Shown here in pieces: positions 7,236-18,000 of a DNA stretch of 23,738 bases. A model generated the notes under the pieces. That model saw only the letters and a program-made list of their open reading frames with translations. It had not been told where the DNA came from and made no database searches. The position numbers and the translations under genes were made by a program. Source of the stretch: Auxenochlorella pyrenoidosa. Its lineage: Eukaryota > Chlorophyta > Trebouxiophyceae > Chlorellales > Chlorellaceae. Every line of letters starts with the position of its first letter. Position 1 is the stretch's first letter. Location: NCBI GenBank assembly GCA_001430745.1, contig KQ482066.1, positions 1,366,354 through 1,390,091 on the forward strand, given 5' to 3'.

Positions 7236-10200
7236 TCACGAGGGGATCTCGCCCTCCTCCCCGACGCTCTTGCGCTCCAGGCTGTGCACCGCCTCCTGCA
7301 GCAGGGCTCAGGGGCGCAAGCACAGCGTTCAGGGCGAGCAATATGGGTGCCACCTCCGGGGTGCAAGCACAGCTTTGAGGGCAGCCGAAAGAGGTGCCGG
7401 TTTTATAAACACCGCCACAAGGTCGATATGCAGGGTCAGTCGGTGTGGTATGCCCACACCTGCCGGGCCGCAGCGCATGCCACGGAAGCAGCAGGCTGCC
7501 AGGGGGGGCAGGCGGCGCCGAGCTTGCCAGGCGGCAGGTCGAACAACTATTGCGGCAGGAGAAAAGGGGCGACGGGGCAGGCCCACCTTGTACGACTCCT
7601 TGGCGGCGTCCGACACCTCGTGCAGCTTCTCTCCCACCGTCTCGCGGGCGCCCCCGGCGGCGGCGCGCGCACGCTCCGCCTCCGCCTCTGCACAGCCGGC
7701 GGGACAAAGTGCGGTTGTGCTTAAGATCAGCCCTGCGCGCGTCGCCCTGTGCCGCACTGCCCAGGCACTTGCTGAACAGCTTCTCTGTGTGCCTGCGGGT
7801 GCGCTTTGACTCCTCCTGCACCTCCTCGCGCAGCTGCTCAACCTCCCGCCAGAGGAAGAGGAAATTGCTTGTGTGATGGCGCTCACACTTGTCAGCACCC
7901 CAGTGAGGTGCTCACAAGTGTGAGCGCCATGACGCGGGCGATTTACTCTTCCTCTGGCGCAAGATTGAGCAGCTGCCCCCAGGAGTCATTGCCGCCGGCC
8001 CCACTCCGCCGGCGGTTGCCGTCACCGCTGGTTGGCATCAGAGTGGGCGGGTGCAAGCCACCGCTGCCCGCCCCATAGTTCCTACTTTCCCACAATGCCT
8101 GAGCATGCGGCCTGGGGCAGTCGCCATCCGCCAGCACTGTCAGCAGCAGCACACAACTCAACTCAACAGAACACCCGCCACGTGAAGCTCACCAGCCAGG
8201 TTCTCCTCGCCACCAGCAGCCTGCAAGGGCAGAGGGCAAGGGAGGGGGCACTTGGGTATCGCATACGTGTGCAGCTTGAATCGCATGCGCCCTTCTGTAC
8301 TCGGAAATGCGCACAACCTTGCTCCTCGCCTGTGCGAGCAGCGGCCGCAGTGTTGCATAAACGAAAAGATGGGGTGCCCGCCTTGCTTCAAGCTCGCAGC
8401 GGCAGTGACGCAAGCAGCAGACGCCCCTACCCACCTTGCCCTGTGGGCGCAGCCAAAGCGACAGTACCAAGGCTGCGCCCACCTTGCCCTGCACCTGCAG
8501 CTGAAGTCACGCATCAAGGCCCTGCCCACCTTGCCCTGCGCGCGCAGCCAAGGCCAAGCCATCTTAAAAATAAAAATAAAAAATAAAAAATAAAAAATAA
8601 ATAAATAAATAAATAAAAACATCAGGGCTGCGCCCACCTTGCCCTGCGCGCGCAGCAGCGACTCGGTGTCGGAGGGCACCACGCCCGCCGCCTTGAGCGC
8701 CTCCTCCCGGGTGTGGGGAACCGTGGCCTCACGCCAGTGCTCCTGCCCCGCCTTGAGCTCCTCTGCAGGGGGCAGCAGGCAGGCAGGCGCCAGGTCAAGG
8801 CAGGGCTCCCTTGGGATAAAGTGCAAAGGGCAGGCACGAAGAACGCCAGGGAAAGATCCCGGCAGGCCACCCAACCGAGCTCAAGCAGGCTGGCGGGCGC
8901 ATCCAGAGCTGGAGCAGCCCACCCTTGGTGTGCTGGTAGGCCCACTTGGCCTTGTCCTCGGCGGCCTGCGGAGGGGGGCACCAAAGGCGGAGGGGGGCAC
9001 CAAACCAGGGTCAAAGGCAGTGGCCGAGGAACCAGGCACGAGCCACTTGAGGAAGGGCTGGGCAAGTGCACGCCTTGATTCGTGACCCTTGCCCTGACAG
9101 GTCGCCCTTATCTTTGCCCTTGCATCTGCAACATGCACAGCTGCAGCAACCCCAGGGCAGGGCAGGAGCAGCAAACTGGTGCGGCCCGCAGGCTTGCCTG
9201 CACGGTGTCGCCCACTGCTTGTGCGGCGCCGGCCACGCGCTCGCGTGCCGCGTCCAGCAGGCCCGATGCATGCTCCTCTGCCGCCTCTGCAGTCAGGGGG
9301 GGAGCAGTTGCCAGCGGCACAGCTCTTACAAATGACTCTATTGAGCCGCAAAGAGGTTGGCTGGCGCTGAGGCAGGAGCCAAACAGTAGCCGCTCATTCA
9401 AGCCTGAGACTCGCCAGCTAGCAAACCCAGCTTTACCTCGTGTGACGCTGCCCCCCACCCACCCACCTGCCGACTCCTTTGCGCCCTGCGCCCTGCCTGC
9501 CGCTTCACCCTTGGCCTCCTCTGCCTTCTCCTTGGCCGCCTCCTTGGCCTCCTCTGCCTTCCTGCTTGCCTTGCCAGCCGCCTCGCCCAGCGCCTCGCGG
9601 GCATGCTCGTATGCCCCCTCTGCCTTGCTGGCAACCTCGTCGGCTGCCCCACGCACGCGGCCGGCAGCCTCGCCGGCCGCCCCACGTACGCGATCGGCAG
9701 CCTCGCTGGCAGACTCCTTTGCGCGCTCGGCGACGCCGCTGACCGTGTCGGCGGCTGTCCTGGCGCCGCCCTCCATCTCCCTGCCTGCGCGGTGGCAGGA
9801 GGCATGGGAACGTGGCTGGGCTTGCCAACGCCTGCGAGCCACATTTGCTTGCTGCAGGCGTCTCCACCTGCAGCTTCCGCCACCAGGCTCCACTACAGCG
9901 ATCGGCATGCATCTCTCGGTGTGCAGCCCCTGCTCACCGGCCTCGCGCATGGCGCCCACTGTGCTGCCCTGGACCTCCTCGGCAGAGGGCGCGGCCTCCT
10001 CCACATGCAGGATCTTCTCCCTGCAAAGGGAAAAGGTGCAGCCGGCTTCACGATTTGAAGGCAGTGCGGCAGCGGCGAGCAGGATTCAACTCTGCTGATG
10101 CAGCAGAGCCGCAAGCCTTGACCGCCAAAGAAGCAGCAGCGCTGCAGGTGCCAGGTGGCAGCCCGGACCTGACCGCCTTGGCCAGCTGTGCGGGGTGGAT

Positions 10201-13200
10201 GTCGCCCGGCAGCGCCGCCCACTCGTGCGGGTGCGGCGCCCTGCCACCGTGCTGACGGCCAGCCTCCGCCCTCACAAACTCGGGCCCCTCCCCCGACCCC
10301 GCCCTGGCGGCAGCGGCAGAGGGGGAGCCAGGGCGGGGGCTGCCGCCGAGCAGCATGTGCTGCCTGCGGCGGCAGGCGGGCCGGCCGGGGGGGGCGGCGG
10401 CGTCACCTGCTGGCCCACCAACCTGGCCCGTGTCGCCCCAACCACCCAGAGGCAGCAATATGCAGCAGCTATACAACACACAAAAATACACCAATCCAAA
10501 CAGCATGGAATGAAATAAATGGGGGAGGGGGTCACCTGACGTAGCCGGCGGCGCCCTTGACTGCATCGGCCAGCGCCTCGAGCGGCCCCTTGGCAGACTG
10601 CTCCTCTCGCTCGGCCCTGTGGGGTCAGGTGCTGGGTGGGGGCGTCGGCAGGCAGCAAGCGGAAGGGCAGGGTAGTGCAGCCGAAAATGCTCGGCCCTGC
10701 AGGGCTGGCTGCTGGGTGGGGGCGCTGGCAGGGGAGGCCCAGAGGTGCTTGGCCCAACCGAGTCCCTTTCCCCACTGCTGAAGCCCACAACATCCCCCAA
10801 AGCGCAACGATTCGCTGAGCGCCCACCTGGCAGCCAGCTCATCGGGCGCGGCCTGCCTGGCGGCCTCCCTGGCAGACCCTGCAGCCTCCTTGGTGCCCTC
10901 CACAGCATCGCCTGCTGCGGCTTCAGCGCCGTGCACCAGCCCGGAGGCCTTGTGCCTGCGGGTGGTGGCAGGGAGGTCGTGCAGCGGGGGCTGTGAGCTC
11001 ACTCGAGGGGAGGGTCTGAGCTGATGAGGCAACGGGAGCATGCCCACCTGCGGTCTGCCTGCACATGCCAGCTCCCAAGCTACGTGCCGGCTTGCCACAG
11101 TGCCTTCCACCCCCTAACCTCCAAGCCTCTCGCACTTCAGCACCCATGTCAAAAGGGCACGCACCTGGCCTCGTCTGCCAGCTCAGCAGCCCGGTTGGCC
11201 ACCTCAGTGGCTGTCTCGGGGGGGTAGGCCCGGTAGGCGCCGGCCTGCAGCAGCGGCCAGGGTGGTGGCGGTGGTGGTGGTGTAAGTGTGTGTGTGCGTG
11301 TTTGTGTGTGTGGGGGGGGTGATGTGAGTGGGCTGGTGGGTGGGGATGCGGGCAGGGGGCGGAGAGGCAGGTCGAGGCAGCAAATGGAGCAGTGGGGCGG
11401 CATCGCGGAGGAGCGAAGTTGGCTGGGGCTGCAGGGCGGGCTGCAGTGTGCGGCCAGCTGCGGCTGTCCGAGCACGGCCCTCAGCCCTCACAACAAAGCT
11501 CCTACCTCGCGAGCAGCCGGCTCCTCAACTGCTGCCGCCAGGCTGGGGGAAGGCCCGGTGGTCGTGGCACCGGCTGTGGAGGCAGGCACCGGCCGCGGGG
11601 CAGGCTCTGCTGCCGGGCGGGAGGGCGCCTGCAGGGGGGTGGGGCGGTCAAGGTAGCTACCGCGTGGGCATGCATGAAATGCATCCAAGGCAGAGGCAAC
11701 CCCAAAGGTGCATTTGCTGGTCAGCAATTGGGCAGAGTATTGGAGGCGGGGCCTTGGCAGCGAACTCCAGATGGCGCGCAATCCCTTTGCAATCCCTGCC
11801 CCCACCCACCCACTCCCCCACCAGACTTCACCCACCCCACCCCATCCCCGCGTGGCCAAAAGCCGCACCTCCCGGCGGATGGGCGCAGGCTCCCCGGTGG
11901 CCAGCGCCAGAGCCTCGTCGATGGCCGCCTGGCTCTCCCGCTCCTCGGGGGTGGTCTCTGCCGGGGGGAGCAGCAGGACAGCCAGCACGCCCCGATCACA
12001 CAGTGTGGCCCCGTGTTACGGCGCCCACCCCGCGCGGTTGCAAAAGAAACCCGCAGGCGAAGCACGCCCTGCATCGCGGCAGGATGGCAGACCAGGCATC
12101 GCGGCAGGTCGCCTCACCTGTGCGCTCCACATGCACCTTGGGCACATGCTCCTTCAGGTACTCCACAGCAGAGGAGACCTGAAAGCAGGGAAAGGGCGAG
12201 CAAGGGGTGGGGGGTGGGGGTGGGGGGGGATGGGGGGCTTGTGGGTGCAGGTACGTGCTCCTTCAGGTACTCCACTGCAGAGGAGACCCGAGTGGGCACG
12301 CAGCCGCGCTGGGAAGCGTCGATGGGCTGAGGCGCGTTGGACAGGTGCGTGCTGGAAGGGTGCGCTTTTGCGAGGTGCTCGGGTGTGTGCGCGCATGAAC
12401 AGCCCCCCGCTGGCCAGCCCCAGCCTGGAAGCAGCACCGGGATCCAGCTCATCCACCATCCCAGCCTCGGCCCCACCTTTTCCTTGGCAGCCTCGGCGGC
12501 CTCGCCGGCGCGCTCGCGGGCGGCCCCCGCCAGCTCCTCGGCCCGCTGAGCAGCCTCACCGGCAGCGTGCCTCGCTGCAGGCAGGGGGGCGCGGGGGTGC
12601 AGGAAAGGGCTGGGTGGGCGCAGACAAGTTGGCTGCAATGAGCTGCGTCCCCAGTTGCAGGAGACCAGGGGGCACACACTGCCGCCGCCTCCAGCCTCCT
12701 GCTGCTCCCCTGCCAGCGCCTCATTCCTTCCTCTGCCCTTCTGAGAGCTCACCCGACTCTGTCATCTCGCCAGCACGCTCCCTTGCAGCCTGCCCCGCAG
12801 CCGAGGCACGCTCCTTGACCTCCTCTGCCGCACCAGCGGCCCGCTCGCGGACCTCTGCAGCTGCACCGGTGGCGCGCTCTTTGACCTCCTCTGCGGCGCC
12901 GGCGGCGCGCTCCTTCACCTCTCCGACCTTGGCCTTGGCAGCCTGTAAGATCAGATCAGGCAGGCAGGGCAGATGGGTGAGGAATGTTATTGGGTGTTAA
13001 AGAAAGCTAAAAGCGGGGCCATGCACAGGTGGCAGCCTGGCCCTGCCATTCACAAGGCTGGACAGAGTGTTGGACTGGCGCTTCCAGCGAGCCTTGACCC
13101 ATGCTGCAGAGCTGGCAGCGCACAGCATGCCCAGCATGCATGGTGCAGCGCGCAGAGCGGGCGAGGCACAGGGGCGGCTCGCCTCCTTTGCCTCTCCAGC

Positions 13201-14124
13201 GGCCTCCTTGCCGGCCTGTGCAGACTCGCGGGCGCGGCCCTCTGCCACTTCTGCATGCTCGCTGACCGCCTGCAGTGCAGAGCGGGGAAGAGCAGCAGTC
13301 CCTGGTCTGACCGTACTGCAGGGTTGCACCCTTCTCATTGCTCACTGCTCCCAAAAGGAACGCCCCACTGCTAGCTCTGCCGCATCTGCTGGCTAACTGC
13401 GCACGTCACTGAGCCCCTGACTCTGTGCCGCCCGCCTTTTCCTTCCATGACGAAGCAGCTTGCCTGGGCGTAGGAGATGGCGCCCGGAGCCTTGCTGAGG
13501 TCGGGGTGCACCTGCTGAGCTGCGGGGCCTACATGTGGGGCAGGAGTGGGGAAGAGGATGAGAGGATGGAGGCGCTCCGAAGTTTGGAAAGATTGCTGTT
13601 GCAGTGAGGGGCTGGATGGCCCCCCTGCGAAGGGTAGCATGTGAACGCGCACGCGGCAGTTGCTCTGTTGCGAGGCAGAGCCTGTGAGCAGGCTGGGAGC
13701 GAGTCTCCATGCGGCAGAGCAGCGGTGCTCTGGCCCCGCACCGGTGCGGCCGGGGGTTGGCGGCGCGTCCACTGCCTGTGGTGGCAGGGGCAGAGGGGCA
13801 AGATGTGGCGCACTCAGATCAGATCAGGGAGGAACACGGGGGTTTCGACCAATTGTGACCAATTCTGGCGACGCCTTGGACTGCCGGGGTGGCCGACCGC
13901 CCACCGCCCGTCCCGAGCTCCCTCCTCGTCCCTCCTGCAGCGCTCCTCACCGCCGCCGGCGGACTGGGGCTGCCGGCCGGGGCCAGCACTGCGCCCTTGG
14001 CCTCGGCCCTGGCCGTCCCCTTCTCCACGTCCTCCTGCGTGACCTGCAGGGCCGGCTTCTCCACCTCTGGGGCCGCCTCCTCGCGAGACAGCACCTCGAA
14101 GGCGTTTTCGTTGCGGGCAGCCAT
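7236..14124 (-). CDS. Large LEA group 3-like protein with 11-residue repeats
   Basis: Twenty exons on the - strand join in phase into 734 residues: 14124-13951, 13514-13464, 13269-13183, 12942-12753, 12574-12477, 12178-12118, 11957-11869, 11628-11506, 11244-11165, 10955-10827, 10616-10536, 10363-10169, 10020-9938, 9784-9467, 9286-9198, 8965-8923, 8762-8638, 8220-8193, 7687-7587 and 7295-7236. Exon 4 (residues 105-168) has 11-residue units such as AAEEVKERAAG, the pattern of LEA group 3 (LEA_4 family) proteins. Exon 14 (residues 481-587) carries about nine more, such as AEEAKEAAKEK. Such proteins are soluble, become amphipathic helices on drying, and protect membranes and enzymes in desiccation or cold; that role is inferred. 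No transit peptide is evident. The N-terminus MAARNENAFEVLS resembles the start of Stm1/HABP4-type proteins, which may be chance. Residues 217-300 are Pro/Ala-rich linker. Introns 2, 3 and 15 use GC donors. Exons 2, 8 and 12 are the least certain. Confidence 0.72.
7831..7975. repeat. Long inverted repeat with 7-nt loop
   Basis: Arms 7831-7899 and 7907-7975 are 69 nt each, match at about 59 positions as reverse complements, and flank a 7-nt loop at 7900-7906. Similarity continues outward with a gap. It lies in the intron between exons 18 and 19 of the LEA-like gene. The matching intron of the chimeric paralogue (4167-4331) is 340 bp shorter and lacks it. Confidence 0.9.
8425..8545. repeat. Splice-donor cassette repeats in LEA-like gene intron 17
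   Basis: Three diverged copies of CAGGGCAAG followed by GTGGG(C/T) on the - strand, near 8428-8442, 8479-8493 and 8524-8538, follow the real end of exon 17 (CAGGGCAAG at 8638-8646). The flanking TTGGCTGCG is also shared. The paralogue has the same kind of array at 4556-4670. Confidence 0.75.
8562..8620. repeat. A-rich (AAAT)n/(AAAAAT)n microsatellite
   Basis: About 58 bp of TAAAAA and TAAA repeats in intron 17 of the LEA-like gene. The homologous spot in the paralogue (4688-4702) has only about 15 bp of A/T, so the tract expanded in one copy or contracted in the other. Confidence 0.85.
11263..11326. repeat. (GGT)n/(TG)n simple repeat in an intron of the LEA-like gene
   Basis: GGTGGTGGCGGTGGTGG followed by GTGTGTGTG and a G run on the + strand, in intron 8 just upstream (in - strand sense) of exon 9. 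In the transcript it forms a C/A-rich tract that partly serves as the pyrimidine tract. Confidence 0.8.
12256..12288 (-). repeat. Intronic copy of the start of LEA-like exon 6
   Basis: Thirty-three bases match 12147-12179, the 5' part of exon 6 (VSSAVEYLKEH), with one mismatch. The copy lies in intron 5 and lacks the TTTCAG acceptor of the real exon; its junction reads CTCGG. It is therefore read as a duplicated, non-spliced exon fragment. Confidence 0.85.
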
Positions 14125-14978
14125 TGGGTCTGGCTCCTCCCGGTGGCTGCTGGTCTGCTGGCGAGGTTTGCTAGTTGGGGGTGCGTGTGACGGGGCGTTG
14201 ATCGTGCTCTGGGATGCTAAATAATTGAATGAAACTGGGGAGGAGTGCGACTGCCAAGACTTGCGGCAGCACACGGTGCAGCTTCTCAGCGCGGGGCAGC
14301 TGTGCTGGGCAGCGCACAAGTGGCAATTTCACAGCTGTGCTTGGCCTCTAATGCTCGGATCGCGCCCCACGGTGGCCTGCCCATTTACTGGCAGCGCTCC
14401 CTGCCACAATCACAGCGCTTGGCTGTGGGGAAGTCGCTGCCCGTCGGCGGGGGCTGGCGGATGCCAGCGGGTGGGATCCCACCAGTGGGATCCCACCCAG
14501 ATGGCCAGCTGGGCCCTGGCCTGCCTGGCGCTGGCAGACCAAGGACGTGCTTGGCATGTGTGATTGCCTTACTGTGGGTGTGAAAAGAAAATCGGCCAGG
14601 ACTGTGCAGGGCGGCAAGTGTTGTGATCCCGCCCTGGATGCCTGCTGGCGCCAACAACTCCGCCGGCAAGCAGCGCATTGGATGCGCCCTCTGTCAAGCT
14701 TTGACCTCCAAAATCAACACCTTGCATCTGCACCGTCTCTCTGCGGGCAAATCTGGCCCAGCTTGATGGCTCTTGATGAGATCAGCAGGCAGAAGGCAAG
14801 CGGGGGGCTGCCGCCATGGCGCTGCAGACGCAGTGGTGGCATTTTCGTCACAGGGAAAAATTGCAACAGAGTTCTCAGTGCTGCACTGCAATGCCAAGGT
14901 CAATGAACAGCGCAACGAAGACAATTGTGAGAAGAGAGGTGTGGGCAGTTACTACTCAGCGGGTGTGCTTCCGTCCTC
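14125..14978 (-). promoter_or_regulatory. LEA-like gene promoter and 3' flank of the Nudix gene
   Basis: About 850 bp without a supported exon. The part nearest 14125 must hold the LEA-like gene's promoter and 5' UTR. A pair of 12-bp palindromes lies at 14471-14496. No TGTAA for the Nudix gene was found on the - strand, so its 3' end is not placed. Confidence 0.45.
14471..14496. promoter_or_regulatory. Two adjacent GTGGGATCCCAC palindromes
   Basis: The perfect 12-bp palindrome GTGGGATCCCAC occurs at 14471-14482 and again at 14485-14496, separated by two bases. It lies about 350 bp upstream of the LEA-like ATG. Its symmetry and spacing resemble a paired dimer binding site, but no known factor is claimed. 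Confidence 0.45.
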
Positions 14979-15005
14979 CTACTCAGCGGGTGTGCTTCCG
15001 TCCTC
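14952..15005 (-). repeat. Perfect 27-bp tandem duplication across the Nudix stop codon
   Basis: Units 14952-14978 and 14979-15005 are identical. On the - strand the upstream unit encodes EDGSTPAE plus the TAG stop. The second unit follows in the same frame with its own TAG. Confidence 0.95.
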
Positions 15006-18000
15006 GGACGAGTGCTGCTGCCTGGCATGCGCCTTGTGCCGCTGGCGACCCTTGTGGTAGGGGCCCTGCCTCCGGCTGCGCACTGCTGCAGGGCTGCGTC
15101 GCAGCCGCGTGCTGCCATTGGCAGCAGCAGCAGCAGCAGCGTCCTCCTCGCCCCTGCTGACCGCCTCGGCGGCGCCCACATCGGCGCCGCCGCCATTGCT
15201 CTGAGCAGCACTCCCGCTCTGCTCTGCATCGTGCGCAGCTGCGCTGCTGCTGCTCCGGGGCTGCAGTCGTTCGTTGCTGTCACCCGATGGAGGCTGCACC
15301 TGCTGCTCTGCATCATGGGCATTGCCGCTGGGGCTGCTTGGGCTGCTGGTGCTCTCGCTCGCGCCCGCCCCTTCAGTCGAGGCAGCAGCCGCACTGGCGG
15401 TGCTGCTGCCCTTCTGCTGGCGCTGCGAGCTCGCGCGCCGCCGCTTTGCAGGGCTGGTCGCAGCAGCCTGAGGTACCGGCACACCAGAGCCGCCCTCCTG
15501 CTCAGACTGACTGGCAGCATGCTCGCCCATCTCTGCGCCTGTCGATGCCGCGCGCCGCCGCTCCCGCTGCTGCGGCCGCTGGCGGCGCTGCCGCCGGTCG
15601 GCAGCCGCCTGGGCACCGGCCGCGGCGGCGGCCTCTGCCTCTGCCTGCTGGCGCCGCTGGCGGTGCAGCATCACACCGTAGACAGCAGCCAGCATGCGTT
15701 TGGTCGGCTCGGGCACCCTGCAAGTGCAGCAAGCGAGCGCAGCAGCGGGGGGCATGGAGGGGGAGTGACGTGCTCCTGCCAGCCCAGGCATGCCCTGCTG
15801 CGTGCACCGCGCTCGGCAGCGCGCCCAGGGCAGGCTGCCATGGTGGCCACAGGTGAGACACCATGTCGCCACGCGGGCCCAGGTGCGTAGTCGGGCGCCG
15901 GTGCGTCAGGGAGGCTCAGCAGCAGCTCGGCGGGCAGGCCAAGCAGCAGAAGCCCTGCAAAGCGCACCTGTCGGCGTACGACATGAGCTCGTCACAGCGC
16001 ACCCACACCAGGCCCTGGCCCTCCAGGCCGCGCGGCTCGTTCCGCCACTCCTCCGCAACTGCGAGTGCAGGGGCCGAACAGGCTGCCTCAGCTAACTACA
16101 TCCAAGAGCCCTCCATGAAAGAGCCATGAAAGAGGCCGCCCGGGCGTCTATCTTTACGCTCAAAGCGTGCCCAGCGCTGGCAGCATCACAGAAGCAGCGG
16201 CGTGCCAACGAGCTCCAGGCGCGGGGGCGTGCACGGGCTGCGACCGCTGCGGGCGGGCGGCTGCGCAAGGCGGCCCACCCGCACAAGCCGCTCGTCTTGG
16301 GCCCATCTCAAGAGTGAACAGAACAACATACCAGCGCGCCGCCCCGCTCACCAAACAGCAGGGCCAGGAAGTTGTGGTGCCAGTACACGTAGCGGTGCGA
16401 CACAAAGGTCAGGGCCTGCAGCGCCTGCTCCTCCACCTGGGGGCAGGGGGGGGCGGGGGGCTTGCTTGTTTGTTTGGGCTAAAAGTCTGTCTAACCGCAC
16501 CGGAACTTGCGACACAGGCCCAGCGGTGGGCTACGCACCACGGCCGGCTTGCCGCGAGCGCCGTGCGCCCCCTGTCAGCATGCCAGGGGCACGCCCGCAC
16601 GGCCCGGCCGAGGGCTCGTCACAGGCGCCGGGCGGTAGGGCCGCCCGGCAGCAGGCTGTCCTGGGAGGGCTGCCGGAGCCTGCCCCAGAGGACCGTATGC
16701 CTGCACAAAAGGCGCTGACAGCCTTGGCTGCCCTCACCTCCACGCCCAGCTCCTCAAACAGCTCTCGCTGCAGCGCGTACTGCGGTATCTCCCCCGGCTC
16801 CACCTGCCAGGAGGGGGGGCAGATCCAGTGGTGGTGGTGGTGGTGGTGGGGTGTGTGTGGGGGGCGGGCGGGGGGGGGGCGGCGGCAGGGCCGGCGGTGG
16901 GCGCGCCGGGCAGCAGAGGGGCTGCCATCAGGGCCGTGAAGCCTGCCAGGGGCCGGTGCTTGCAGAGCCAGGGCGCGCGCAGCAGCGGTGCGCATCCAGC
17001 AGCAGGGGAAGCAAGATAGCGGGCGCCCGCCCGTCCCTGAGGGCAGTCCCAAGAGAATAGAAGCAAGCTCTTGATTAAAGCAGCAGGAGGGCGCGTGCCT
17101 TGCCGCCCGGGAACTCAAACAGCCCTCGGAAGTTCACGTTGCCCATCACCCGCTTGGAGAGCAGCACCTGGAGGTGGGGCGGACGCAACATGGGTGGCAG
17201 GGAAGCGGGTGGGAGGAAGCGTGAGCAATTGGAACACGGCGGGCAGGTGGAGAGGCTGCAGGTGGGTGGGCACGGTGAGCCGCGTGCCTGTCCATGCCTG
17301 GGGCGCTTCGGCAGAGCGACCATGGCAGGGCAGGTGCTGCAGGGGTGGGTGGGCGTGCCTGGCCGCGCAGGCGCAGCAGGGGTGCGCATCGACCGTGACC
17401 ATCGCTGGCCGCGCCAGACGGCCTGAAGGCAGCTCGCCCGACCTTGCAGCCGAGAGACACTTACAACGTTAACCTTGTAACATTGGCCTTGCACCATTCT
17501 AACCCCACCTCACCTCATTCTGGGCATTGATAAGCGCCGCCGACACCACCAGCACATTGCTCACATTCGCCGGCAGGCTGGGCGGCCACGCCGGCGCCGC
17601 GCCCTTCTGCCCCTGTCCCTGCTGGCGCTGCCTCTGCTGGCCTTGCCACCGCTCCCGCTGCGTGCCGCGACCCTGCGCCTCGTGCCCGCCGCTGCCAGTG
17701 GCGCCGACGCCGCTGCCGGCCCTCCTGCTGCTGCTGCTGCGCTGGCTGCTTCTGCCTGCACCTGGGGACGGGGCTGGCTTCCGGCTGCCCGGCGCGCTGT
17801 CTGACGGGGCGGCGCTGCCCGTCACTGGAAAGGTGTGCGCAATAGCAGCATCCATATCGTCTGTGCCCACAGAAATGGACTGGAGCGCGCTGCGGGGTCG
17901 CCCACGAGCATGGCGGGAGGGCGCTGTCTGCTGCTGCTGACTGTGCTGCCCCTGCTGACCCTGCTGCCCCTCTTTCCGTGCCTGCCGGCGCCGCTGCTGC

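Noticed and set aside
7708..7860. Possible extra LEA-like exon encoding a coiled coil (REVEQLREEVQEESK)
   Set aside because: Exon 18 joins exon 19 in phase without it, the paralogue lacks it, and no donor gives matching phase with a convincing site. It is treated as part of the inverted-repeat insertion.
9082..10098. 338-residue + strand open frame
   Set aside because: It is antisense to LEA-like exons 13-15. Its Ala/Ser-rich sequence is the mirror of the repeat codons, while the - strand shows splice signals and 11-residue repeats.
11708..13000. 430-residue + strand open frame
   Set aside because: It is antisense to exons 4-7 of the LEA-like gene and their introns, and has no recognisable domain. 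Long chance frames are expected at this GC content.
15012..15890. 292-residue + strand frame
   Set aside because: It is antisense to the disordered tail of the Nudix protein, and its Leu/Arg/Ala richness mirrors GCN codon runs.
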